From: Paraconiothyrium sp. Pb-2020
Taxonomy: Eukaryota > Ascomycota > Dothideomycetes > Pleosporales > Didymosphaeriaceae
DNA: 64,000 nt
NCBI GenBank assembly: GCA_022419385.1
Contig: JAJUBI010000008.1
Coordinates: forward strand, 744,001 to 808,000
Reading direction: 5' to 3'
Shown here: one piece after another, positions 36,195 through 47,300 of the stretch
Position numbering within the stretch: the first letter of the stretch is position 1
How the letters are laid out: each line of letters opens with the position of its first letter
Notes under the pieces: model-generated
The model's database searches: none
Seen by the model: the letters and a program-made list of their open reading frames with translations, nothing else
Told to the model about the DNA's origin: nothing
Program-made: the position numbers and the translations under genes

Positions 36195-38111
36195 AGATAG
36201 TCATTGGGATAGATGTTGAACGACTCAACCACAGCCACTTGCGGCGTCGGAAGGACAGAAGGCGCAGTCCAGGTTTTGAAGAGGACGCACTTAGTTATCA
36301 CGCCACGCTGCAACTCGCACATGTAGTGCATGTTCGCTCAGCCAGCCAGAAAACTATCAAGTTTGAACATTCGGTGACATGACCCAACATTGTGGTACTT
36401 GGATGTGGGATGATGAAAGGCGTACTTCGGGCCGTGGATCTACGTTTGCCGTGCCAAGCGATGGAATACGGCAGCTTTAGCTACCGTACGACATCGCGGC
36501 ATTGCGCATCTCTCACCTGAATTCTCGCAGAGCCGCCGGATAGGCGGCCAACCCCCCATGCCGAGCACAACATGGCAGCACCCTTCAAGCGCCTATGCAG
36601 GGGGTGGGCCGGCGCTACGACTCGGGATGGCATCCGTCTTTCCCATCTTCCCCGCCATCGGGCGGTCCAACTTGGTCTGCTCAGCGGGAGGCGTCGCCCC
36701 CAATGCCACCATGGTTTGCGCCCCAAGAGTCCCAGACCCTGCCAGTGATAGTCTCGGACTCGCGATCGGTTGAGGATCCCAGACCGAGACAATGGACACA
36801 TTTGCCAGCGAAGAAGTCCTGCGAGATAATAACAGGCGTACTCGTACATGTCCTCATTATTTGGCTGGCTATGCTTTGTTGTCAATTTCACCCAGCGCCC
36901 TTCTAACAACGTACAACCTTTTAGTGCAGGCAAACGGTGCACCGCCCTGTCTTTCGGTGCCTAACCAGAGCAGTCTCGAGGACTTGCGCCCCGTTTCGGT
37001 GAACGCTCGTTTCGGCTATCCAATCCACTGTCGGATCATCCACCCCTTCTTTACCCCTCGGCGGGCATGCTCCTGGGCGGCTGTCGCGTTCGTGTTCAAA
37101 TCGGGACGATGGCTGCTCAATCATCATTCCTTTTCCGCGCACTGTTCGCTGTTCTCCAGAGCACTCCAGGGCTCCATGCAGGAGCGGGAACGTCACACAA
37201 CACAACTCAGCTTATGCGTCGCCTCGCCTTGAGTATCCTAGCACGGGCGCGTCAATGTCTCCCGGTGCCATTGTCCTGCACTTCCTGTTTTGTCACTGGC
37301 CTTCGTCCGACCAATCCTGACTGTCTTCTCCTCTCTCGAGGTCGGCGGTCTAGCATTCACTTACCGCCTCGAGTTGGATGGACCAACCGAACCTGCGGGT
37401 CATGCGTGCCGCGCACGACCACTGACAGCGACAGGGAACCATATGGGAAGAACCGATCCTCATGCAAGTAAATTTCTTTTTCCTTCAGATTCGCCTAGGA
37501 ACCTACCTCGTACGATGCCGGGAGCCCAGAGCTTCAAGCCCACTCTCCTGTGAGTGGTGGCTGTCCGCGAGGTGAGCCACCGGTGAATGCGACTTATCGC
37601 ACTAGCAAGGAGGGCCCCTGTATCTTGCAGGTGGCCTGTGACTCTCATCTGATTGGCTCGAAGAAATGCGGCTCTGCGAGGTTGATACCATAAAGCACCA
37701 CTGACTATGTGGGCGCTCGCGGTGGTATACAACACCAGAAAAGTGGGCAGTGCATTTTAATGCAAGTTTCAACCTGTCTGCCTTCGAGAAATATTCGCAT
37801 TTCCATTGCTTCGCCCCCTTGTCCTCCAGTCGTCATACCGACCTATCGCGACTTTACCTCCCCAAGCGGCGTTCCTTCTTTTGATGGGGATATATCTATC
37901 TGTCCCGTCTTGAACTTCTAGTCCCCGCCCACTTCACGCAACGTAAGTAGGTCGACGACTACTACACTTTGTGTCATAACAAGCTTACGTTGTACAAGAT
38001 ATATTCTGTATCACGAATTCCATCCACTCGTCGCTCAAGGAGTACTTTGACCTGACATCAGATACTCTCTGTATCTAGTTGTCCACCAAACCCTAGAGCC
38101 CCCGCGCCATA
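36195..38111. other. Intergenic, 1.9 kb, no gene seen
   Basis: A 153-codon minus-strand frame (36481-36942) and several shorter ones have no recognisable content. The last few hundred bases before 38112 are CT-rich, as expected for the promoter and leader of the C2H2 gene. Confidence 0.45.
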
Positions 38112-39659
38112 ATGACATACGCTATGGACACATATAATCAGTACAGAGATCTGCCGCAAATACCTTTTCAATCGGACCCTCAGTCTACGACATGGAGTGA
38201 CGAATCACAAATGTCATACCAGCATGGCTTGACGACAGCGAACAATGTCTACTATCTTCAACGGGGGAATAACGACTATATGCACATTCAGACGATGCAG
38301 CGCTTCCTAGGGGATGCCACACCACTCACTTCAGGATTACTGCACGCGAACCTGAACCACGGCATCCATCATCAAGCCCGGACACTGAGCCCATACCCCA
38401 CGCCGGAGTATGCTCGACACCATTCTCCTGACGAAACCTCGACCTCGGGGAACTCCAGCTATGCTACCGGAAACGAAGCTCGCTCACCCCGTCCGTACCC
38501 AATCGGTTCCTACGGTAGCCCACGAGACTACCTCCCGTCCAGCTCACCATACCATGTCCTTGAGCATGTCAAGCAAGAGTCTTACCCTCATGAGCTTGCC
38601 CAGGGCGGTGGTAGCGTGACCATGCGCGAGCTAGAACTATACAACCACCAGCCTGAGCCTGAGCCTGAGCCTACAATCGAGGAACACGACGTAGAGACAA
38701 AGATGGAACTTGACGGAACATACGAAGCAGACCCGGACTATACGAGGATCGATTCAGGAATAGAAGGATACAAGGAGTCATCCGACTCCGCCGTTAGCCA
38801 CTCTCTGAGGGATGCTGAATCTGTTCAGCCTATGGATCCGAGTGAAGGCGAATCTTCCGACGCTGATTACACTCCCCGATCAACAAGACGGAGACGCTCG
38901 TCTGCTTCCACAAGTAGCTCCAAAGGCCAAAGTCAACGTCGCCGCCCTGCTAGTGGGCGTAAAGGTTCCTCGGTGGCAACTGCCTCAACCGGTCGGGTCA
39001 CTAAGAGGGGCGGCAGGGGACCGAGCAAGATGTCGAGCGAGACGTTTGTTGTAGATTCGCAGCGACACTTTCCCTGCCCGCTTACCATGTATGGCTGCGT
39101 TTCCACCTTCTCATCAAAGAACGAGTGGAAGCGGCACGTCAGCACGCAGCACATCAAGCTCGGATTTTGGCGCTGCGATCTATGTGCAACGACTGTTGAC
39201 CCCCATGATCAAGAGGTCGTCTACCACAACGACTTCAATCGCAAAGACCTGTTCACGCAGCACCTCCGCCGTATGCACGCCGCACCTCCGAACCAGTCAC
39301 ACCGAAGTCAGAAGGAGTACCCAGTCAACGAAGACAACATTGCCGATCACCAAAAGCGGTGCTTCCAGGTTCTTCGCGGTACTCCGACCAAGTCTTCATG
39401 CCTCTACTGCGACGAGACCTTTTCGGGTCCTACATCATGGGAGAACCGAATGGAACATATCGGGCGACACTTGGAGAAGGACCGCAAAGCAGGTAGCGTC
39501 ATTGGACACGTTGCTACCTGGAACATCGACAAGGCACATGAGCGATGGCTCATTGACGAAGGCATCATTGCGCTGGATAAGGTGGGAAATTGGAAGATCG
39601 GTGACGGTCGTCCTCGCAGGCGGGACGTGAGCGATGAGGATACATCTGAAGACGAGTGA
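38112..39659 (+). CDS. C2H2 zinc-finger protein (single module)
   Basis: Single exon, 515 residues. The first 310 residues are Ser/Pro/Tyr/His-rich and probably disordered, with a PEPEPEP run from a GAGCCT repeat (near 38656) and an Arg/Ser/Lys-rich basic patch (about 255-300). The finger block (about 319-390) has CPLTMYGC, FSSKNEWKRHVSTQH, FWRCDLCATTV and FNRKDLFTQHLRRMH. A further finger near 429 is CLYCDETFSGPTSWENRMEH. The order (finger, K-x(2)-W-K/V-R-H finger, R-K-D-x-F-x-Q-H-L finger, spacer, C-x(2)-C...W...H finger) matches the zinc-finger genes at 20.7-29.2 kb. Probable transcription regulator; targets unknown. Confidence 0.82.
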   Translation: MTYAMDTYNQYRDLPQIPFQSDPQSTTWSDESQMSYQHGLTTANNVYYLQRGNNDYMHIQTMQRFLGDATPLTSGLLHANLNHGIHHQARTLSPYPTPEYARHHSPDETSTSGNSSYATGNEARSPRPYPIGSYGSPRDYLPSSSPYHVLEHVKQESYPHELAQGGGSVTMRELELYNHQPEPEPEPTIEEHDVETKMELDGTYEADPDYTRIDSGIEGYKESSDSAVSHSLRDAESVQPMDPSEGESSDADYTPRSTRRRRSSASTSSSKGQSQRRRPASGRKGSSVATASTGRVTKRGGRGPSKMSSETFVVDSQRHFPCPLTMYGCVSTFSSKNEWKRHVSTQHIKLGFWRCDLCATTVDPHDQEVVYHNDFNRKDLFTQHLRRMHAAPPNQSHRSQKEYPVNEDNIADHQKRCFQVLRGTPTKSSCLYCDETFSGPTSWENRMEHIGRHLEKDRKAGSVIGHVATWNIDKAHERWLIDEGIIALDKVGNWKIGDGRPRRRDVSDEDTSEDE

Positions 39660-41632
39660 CCCAAGCTTTGTCGCAATGAATATGGGCTGTATCGAGGCTA
39701 CGGACGGGCAACATTCACGAATCTCCTTATGTACTGATACCCTTCGGCGTTGGGATGAGGATACGTTTCAAGGTTGGTGCATGTGCTTTCACGACATAAC
39801 ACCGCAACGAATCGCAAAAACAGAGTTTCGTTTGTATTTATTAGGATCGTATATAGATACTGGATCGTTGTTTCCACTTCCGCATTCCATCTGCCCTTCT
39901 GTACTACACTTTGTCTTACCATAAATACTGCTGCACCCCTTCTAGCTCTGAATGAAGCGCGCTCGCATCTCATAGTGCACAGCACAGCCCGATTGGGCCA
40001 ACTCCATCTCCGCCGTTGTGTCCTGGAGGACACACGCGCCGACCTCCTCAGCCCCAATGCTTTCCACTATCCCACGGTCTCAGCCCCCTTGATCGCATGC
40101 GCGATACAAGGACTAACCTTGGACGTTCGCAACACCATTACTTCACCAGATCACAATATCTAGGCGTCGGCGCGGAGAGCTTCTATATCGGAAATTGTGG
40201 CGTTGAGCATTGACGGGTCCCTCGCTGCAGGGGGTGTGGGATTCTGGGGGGATGACCATCTCGTGGTAGCGGCAATCCACACCGTGGGCCTTGATACATA
40301 GACGTTCCTCTCCTGCAGGAGGTCTGTGGAAGGACGTTTGTGCGCACTGCCGTGCATTGCTACCCAGGCACGACTTCACGATTTTCAACTGTCTCAACTT
40401 CGATATCTTCACATTGAGCATGTCGCGATGTTAGCGTTGATAGCGTTGATGGCATCCCTCGCTGCAGGGGCTATGGGTTTCTGGGGAGGCGGCTCGCTTG
40501 CGGACTGTTGTAAGCTTCGAGAAGCATACCCGCGTGAGGTGTCAGAACGTTGTTTTGCGGCACGGTAGAATGTCGATGACTGGCGGTAAGCAGTGCATAC
40601 CATGCTGCTGAGCTTCTCAAGAGATTGGAGGTCAGAATCTTGTTTTCTGGCAAAGAAAATGGCCCCGGAAGAAGACGAAAGCGTGCGCAATGCGGTAAGC
40701 AATGCATATTCCGTTGTGAAATGTTTGGGTGGTCGGAGATAGGCACGGATGGTGCTACGTTGGGCATAGTATACGTGGATTATCTGGGTGATGGAAAGCC
40801 GCACAGTGGTCATGGCCCCCTGTGTCGAACTGGTGGAGCCCAAAGTCTCGCTTTGACCGCTGCAGCGAACCCCGATTAGGTTCTTGCTGGACATTTTGAA
40901 ACGTCTCCTTCGCGGTCAAACGTAACATCATGTTTACCTTCGTACAGTTAAGCCATCAACACCATCATCGATCCAGTCTCCACCTATCTCGTTTGTCTGC
41001 CAATCACCACCCAGATCCCACCACCCCCGCACCGTCGCCGCCGTGTAACCTGTTCCACCCCCATCATTCGTGCGAGCCACCGAGCGTGCTTGACACGTCA
41101 CAATCCACTTCCACTCACCCGTCACGTTTCGTTTGCCTTTTTTGTGTGCCTGATTTAGGAGGCCACCCTGCAGCGAAAGAGGCTGAGACTGCAGATACGG
41201 GGCTCGGCATTTGGGAGGGGGTGGAGAAAATCTAGCGAAAGTTAGATTAAGACTTGGGGATCGGCAAGGTGCTGGGATTGTAAGCGCTGTGCAGGTGGTG
41301 GGAGGAGGTGGAGAGGCGCGCTGGAAGGCGGTGTTTTGCGTGCGTCTTGGGCAGAGACAGAAGGGGAGGTTGAATGCCGGTGAAGGGATGCACGGTGCAT
41401 GGATGATGAGTTGAGATGCATCATGGCATTTGAGAGTATGCCCGATCGCTGTTCGTGCATGTGTTGGAAGTTAAGTCGGTGAGATGGATATTGCAATGTG
41501 CTGGTGCGGCTCTGTCTTACTGCACGTGAGCTCTTACATGTGGCCATTGGGCACCGTTGCTGTAGGCCGCCTCGTTCCAACATCACCTCGCTACCATTCG
41601 TCAGGCTAAAATGATTTGTTTTGGACTATACA
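39660..41632. other. Intergenic, 2 kb, with an internal duplication
   Basis: No supported gene. An imperfect direct repeat of about 50 bases lies at 40200-40253 and 40442-40492 (identical core TCCCTCGCTGCAGGGG). Minus-strand frames across both copies read related peptides, but no intact gene could be built. Confidence 0.45.
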
Positions 41633-44357
41633 TCAACGCAATATGATTTCACCTTCAAACGGTTGCTCCATCAGGATTGCATGAGATTTCCAGTGCATAG
41701 CACTCGATAGCCTCGTGATGCCGATCCTTCGGAATTGATGCTTTGAATCTGGGTGCTCTTGTGCAGGATTCGTCCTGTGCAAGAGAAGACAAATCAAGTC
41801 TCGCCATGCCTCTTTAACTGTCCTGTCTCCGAAAGCGGCTGGCATACAGTACAATTCCGCTCCGCTGGCAAAGATGTCGATATCAGACGCAGGAGCGTCC
41901 AAGTTGAGGCTATGATGCTCCACGAAAGCAATCTTATTGCTGGGTGACTTCTCCTTCCTAGCGAACGTGTTTATTGAAGGTATGTGCTTTTGATTATCGT
42001 CTTGTTCTGGCAAGACATCTTCTTGTAAACGCCAGGCATAGGGAACCTGCGAAGGAGGACCGAGTTTGCGTAATGCGATCCGACGAAGGTATCGGGGCTT
42101 TAGGTGGAGCTGGCCTGCCTTGATGAGGCCGAAAGGGTTCTCTGGATCCTCGAGATCAATTTCGCAGTCCCTCACCTCGAACAGGAGCTGTTTCTGTCGG
42201 TCTGTGCCGTAATCTGTGGCCTCTCCATATGTGACTCCATAAGGGCTATCTATAGCTGCCCAGGAGAACGAGGGAGCTCGCAGCTCATCGCGGCACGCGG
42301 GGTTTGCAAAGATGCCATTTTGATAATCTTCATTCACTTGCCATAGAAGTTGGCTTTCGAGGTGCTTTCTCCACATGCCAGCCACATAATCACATCTCGT
42401 TGCACGTGAGAACTGTTCAGCGATTCCGGAAAGTGCAATTAGCTTGTCACGAGCGAAGGTTAGGTTTGTACGGGAGTACACCTCCACCACATACTTCCAC
42501 AGCTCGTATGTTCCCAACTTTGGCAAATTCTTATCCGGATCTGGGAACCCCCTAAGACGGCTTGTGCGTAGTCGGAGGCCACGTACCTCATCGAAGTCTT
42601 TTAGGTGACGCTCGTTAATGATGTCACCATGTCTTACTGTGATTGTAGTATAGCCGTTCGGGAACCCTTCAACGTCTTGAAAGCCACCACACTCCCATGC
42701 AATCTGGTTATGACAGAAGTGTATAATCCGGGGAGACAACAGTCGCTGTTATGCTTAGATCATCTGACAAGTACACCTCTATATTACAGGGGGCTTACCT
42801 CTTGTTGAACCCAACCACGCGTGTTGACAGGTGCTTGTTCCACTAGTTCAGTCCAGAGTGAAAGATCGATAAGACTGTACTTAGATATCTCGTTGAGGAG
42901 TAATTTGGCTCCGTCAGGGTTGAGAGGGTCCGTTATTGTGTGATCCAAAATGACCTCGTTCTCCCACAGATGCTCAGGGCGGCGACTTATGAACAGACCA
43001 TGGTCACCATCCTTCGCAGCGGTGGCTGAGATGTTGAGGAACGACTGTCGATAGACTTCGCCCATCACACGACTTTGCTCTTTCCAGTCTTGCTCTGATG
43101 GATCTTTGGTCGTATCGGTATAGGTAGGGTCCCGTTGTATGATGCAAAGAGAATCTATCCAAATATATCGGACCTGGTCCAAACGATAGGCAAAAAGCAT
43201 GGCATCACGAAAAGACTATCACCAATGAGGTTCGATCGTTGGTTTATGTGGGTATGGACGTGAAAGAAAGGTCACGTACCTTGCACAGGTCACGAAGCTC
43301 GATTCCCTCTTTTCTGAACCTCTGCTCGGTTCTGCCTGTTAATCTGAGCTGGCCTTGGGCACTCTTAGGCTGGCCCCAGCAGTGGCTCAGTGTTACATAG
43401 CGCCCGTTCGCCTTAGCGCCGTCAACCAAATGCACTTTTGTTCGGAGGTCGAGATACCCCGACAGGACCTTGAGACCACTAAGGTCCTTGACTCCTTGAG
43501 CTTCCTTAAGCTTCTTAAGGTCTAGTAGGCGCTTAGGATACCTACATTTAGCGTGTCAGTGAACGCACTCCATTGTAGGTTGATGATCATCTTATGCTAT
43601 GAGTTCTCGCTATGATCGCTCAGTAGTGCTCCGAATACGCACCAGGTCGGATCTGTCCTACCCGAACATGCACAGTTCTGATTACACCGCCGTATCCAAT
43701 TAAAGGCCTTCGCAAAGACTTCATCAGACGACGTGGTCGTCGATTTCGGCCTCGAGGCGCTGATATCATGGTCTGCTCGCTCGTTTCAGTAACAGAGCAT
43801 CCAAATTAAAGGGTGTGAGATGACTTACGACTAGGCAACATTAAAAACGTCCGCTTATATAGCTTTTCAACATCGAAGTCAAGGCGGAAACCACTGGATC
43901 TGGGTTGCCCCTCTGTGAGCTTTTGCAGGTCGTGCTTGAGCCTTTGCAGCTCGTCCTGGTAAGCCCCATTACATCTAAGATCCTCTTCTAAGAGTGCGTC
44001 AAGGTCGCTTCGTAGCCCCTCAAGTTGCTCCTGTCCACCTTTTGATCCCAGTTTCTGCATAGAAGCCAAACGACTATGTACAATTCCTGTAGCATTGCTC
44101 CCTCCGAGCAATTCTTGGTGATGTGCTTGAAGGTTGCGAATTACAGCTCGTACTAATATAGGTCGATCTTTTGAGATATCTTTCCCATCTTGACGGAAGA
44201 GTTCGGCCAAGCCAATGCAGATCGTGCAGCCTGCATCGCGGGAAAGCCTCAGGCTGGCCGTGTCCTTGTGATGCTCAAAGGTGGGGTCCAGAGTCCCCGT
44301 CCATATGATGCCCTTACCTCCGCGAAGCATGCCGAGGCATATGTTGCAGAGCGTCAT
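41633..44357 (-). CDS. HET-domain (heterokaryon incompatibility) protein
   Basis: Five exons, 43829-44357, 43643-43772, 43280-43541, 42799-43215 and 41633-42745, encode 816 residues; introns are 56, 101, 64, 53 bp and all joins keep frame. The start MTLCNICLGMLRGG opens a cysteine-containing N-terminus (CNICL, CTICIGL) typical of HET proteins. The HET domain shows YVTLSHCWG, RYIWIDSLCIIQ, EVYRQSFLNISATAAKDG and RGWVQQERLLSPRIIHF; the last is completed across an intron. A long C-terminal region follows, with WRKHLESQLLW and FSWAAIDSPYG. HET domains trigger programmed death of fused cells of unlike genotype; many family members are untested. All core motifs look intact, so I find no sign of decay. 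Confidence 0.88.
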
Positions 44358-47300
44358 CTCCGATAAACTTTGAGTACATTGAACTTGGTTCTTTCCCCGG
44401 GGTATTATGAGGTACAAGCTCTAGTCCGGGAATGTTAAAAAGAATTGTGCAGTAGAGGTCATGGAGCGTCTATGCCATCCGAGGAACGTCCAAATTTAAG
44501 CTGGTTCTATTGGATTAGGTCAAGCAATTTATCTGCGGGACCATACAGGGTTCCCCCACTTGCTAATCCAATCACATCCTCTGGCGTCCTCACAGGCGGC
44601 TAACAACCTGGACAGCCCCGCTGCCATGCATCCATCCACTACTGTAAATTCGCGGCTTAGAAGATTTTGTGTTGCGTTTGTCTATATCTCTTGTTATGTG
44701 TATAATCGCTCAACACAGAACAGTAAAACTTGAACGCTCTTGTCTCGTCAGCGTACTTCTGGGAAAGCTGCAGTCAGTTCGGAACTGGTGATCCAAAGAA
44801 AACGCACTAATTTCTTAACCGTGACAACGTGATTGTAGGCCCAGAGTTACTTTGCTTATGCTTGCTGAGATGAAAGGTTGACACTATTACCTCATCTTGA
44901 CAGAGCAGAAGAACCTCAGGTCTGTGGATCGCCCCAACAACTAAACTATTACACTCCTTTCCTTCTGATTAAGAACGCACCAAGCAATCAGTAGGATTGC
45001 AGTCCTCAAAGTAGCTTTCCAGATACCTAAGTAAGAACTGATGTATTGCTGTATAGTTTACGTTCTTTGTGCTCCGACGTGCTGTTAGTTATATTCTAGT
45101 GACCTTCTGGAGGATATCCTGTATTTGCATAGTGGTGAGAGGTTATAAAACTCTATTTGCAGTGTATAGGTCTGCGGGAAGCCCGCCTTTGTTTACAACA
45201 GTGAATTTCGAGGCATGTGGCGTAGGGTTGAGGTTACACGCCACCAATTAGTCTGATAGGTGTGACAAGCTCCATGAAAGCCCTTCGGTCGGTCTCTTCG
45301 GTGAAGATCTATGGCGCGACTATTCGCGGCGTAAAGACGTCGAAGTTGCGAATAGTTGGCAACGAGATCGCACGAAGTCGGCAAAACTACTCCGTAGCGG
45401 TAGAAGCGCTTCTATTAGGACATGTGGTATTTCGACTCCGAGTAGAATTGATGGACTGATGCGATTCGGGCATTGGCATAAGGCCAACAACACCCCTGTG
45501 GAGCGTCTCAGCGGAGCAACCCACGATCAACATACCATGAGATTAGACATGAAGAATTCACAGGCATATCAACAACAGACTAACATATTCCACAATTATA
45601 CCGTTGCCTTCAGAGATTGTTTTATGTTCAAATACTAGGTTGCTCATTCTGATTGACATTAAAGGACTAGAGCTCAAATATGAATAGTGCATGTTCAAAC
45701 CTGAGTACATACTCTACAGCTAGAGGACTCATTTGATTTTCTCGCGTTTATTCAGTGTGAGCAATATAGGATCTATGTTCTTCAATCGGTTAAGACATAT
45801 CTTGAAAGATAGACAACCGATTTTCACAAATGACTTACCCTAATTGTTTTCCAACGCGACAAATTCTTTACCAAGTGGACTTTAATAACTAGATTTCAAT
45901 GAGCAGTTTTCGAATGATACAAGACTTTATGGAGGATCAGAGTGAAAAGTCTTCAATGATGGCTCAAATGTATAGGAGCACGGCATACCTATCTCCGGAA
46001 CGCTGGACTATGCTCTCGAAGCGCCCAGTGACCAGTGAGGCTGAATTTGATAAGAATAACTTCTATCTCGCCGAGTTCTTCACTCCTGTGAGGATCAGCT
46101 CGCTCGTGAATGAAATCCGACGACATGTTTAGGAAGACTCCTTTGACGCGAAGACTTTCCTTCGGACTTTCAGTTTTGCAAGCCGCATTCCTCAGGTTAC
46201 GTATATATACAGAGGCTTGAGAACTACGAGCTTCAGACGGAAAGACTAGTCCTACTACTATTCATGTGGATTAGGAAGGCGCAAAGAGTGACACCGAAGC
46301 CATTTCCATACCGATCATGGCGAATATGTTGCTAGTGTCCGGTCTTTTAGGCCATGGGAATCAATTACGTGATTTCCTCTCGGTACAATGATATTCGGAG
46401 AAAACCAAAAGATCATCCTGAGTTGGGCAGTCAGTGTGTGAATACAGCCAGATGGACTAGTGTAATGTTGCTTGTGCCGAAACTATCCTATCAAAAGTCT
46501 TCGCAAACTGGGAGGATTGGACAGCCGCTACAGTCCCTAGGTTCTTGGGAGGACATTATATACGCCATATGCGACTAGGAAGGGGCCGTGAAGTATTTTA
46601 GTTGGAAAGTGATTTTAGGTTTGGCTCGGAGCATTTTCGTAAAGGACAATATTGAGAGGGAAGTAGCACATACAGTTTTCTAAGGATGTGGCATTTGTGC
46701 TTCTGATTGATGAAACATGCTCGGTTCCAGCAGAGCATCGGAGGGCTGGTCGCATTTGATAAGATATGTTGCTTGTTCCCATCCCGAATACTATGAGACA
46801 AATACAACGAATTCAGTAGGTATATTCAGGCGTCTCATCCGATGTGTGTAGAATCAATGGAATCCATCCTTAATCGTCAACAAGATTAGGGTTAGCACAT
46901 AAGTAATAAAATAATTGAAGCTCGTGTGAACACCATCGACCAAATTCACGCAAGTAACGAAGCAAGTGACGTCACTTGAGCTACTAACGGTCCGAAATAT
47001 CCGTCGGAGATGGGAAATGCTTTCTCAGACGCGCAGGTAGAAGGGCGGTACAACCCGGTGTCCCAGAATAATGGCACGGCCATAGCAGTGCTAGAGTAGT
47101 GACTCAGAGCACCATACCAAAACTTTAGTCTACACTGAAATCTATGAATGCATAATTACGAGTAGTAGCACGATTGATGTGAACAGGATATCACGTGATC
47201 CGCGCCCTGCAGGTGGACCTGAGTAACAAGGCGCTCAACGCTGGTTTACTAAATCTCAAGCGGGACTGCTATCGAGCATACGGGCCATGAAAATATCGGT

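Noticed and set aside
36481..36942. 153-codon minus-strand frame
   Set aside because: Trp/Arg-rich translation of GC-rich sequence without similarity to any family I know.
40409..40894. 161-codon minus-strand frame across one copy of the direct repeat
   Set aside because: No convincing splice path to the second copy and no domain; kept only as a repeat observation.
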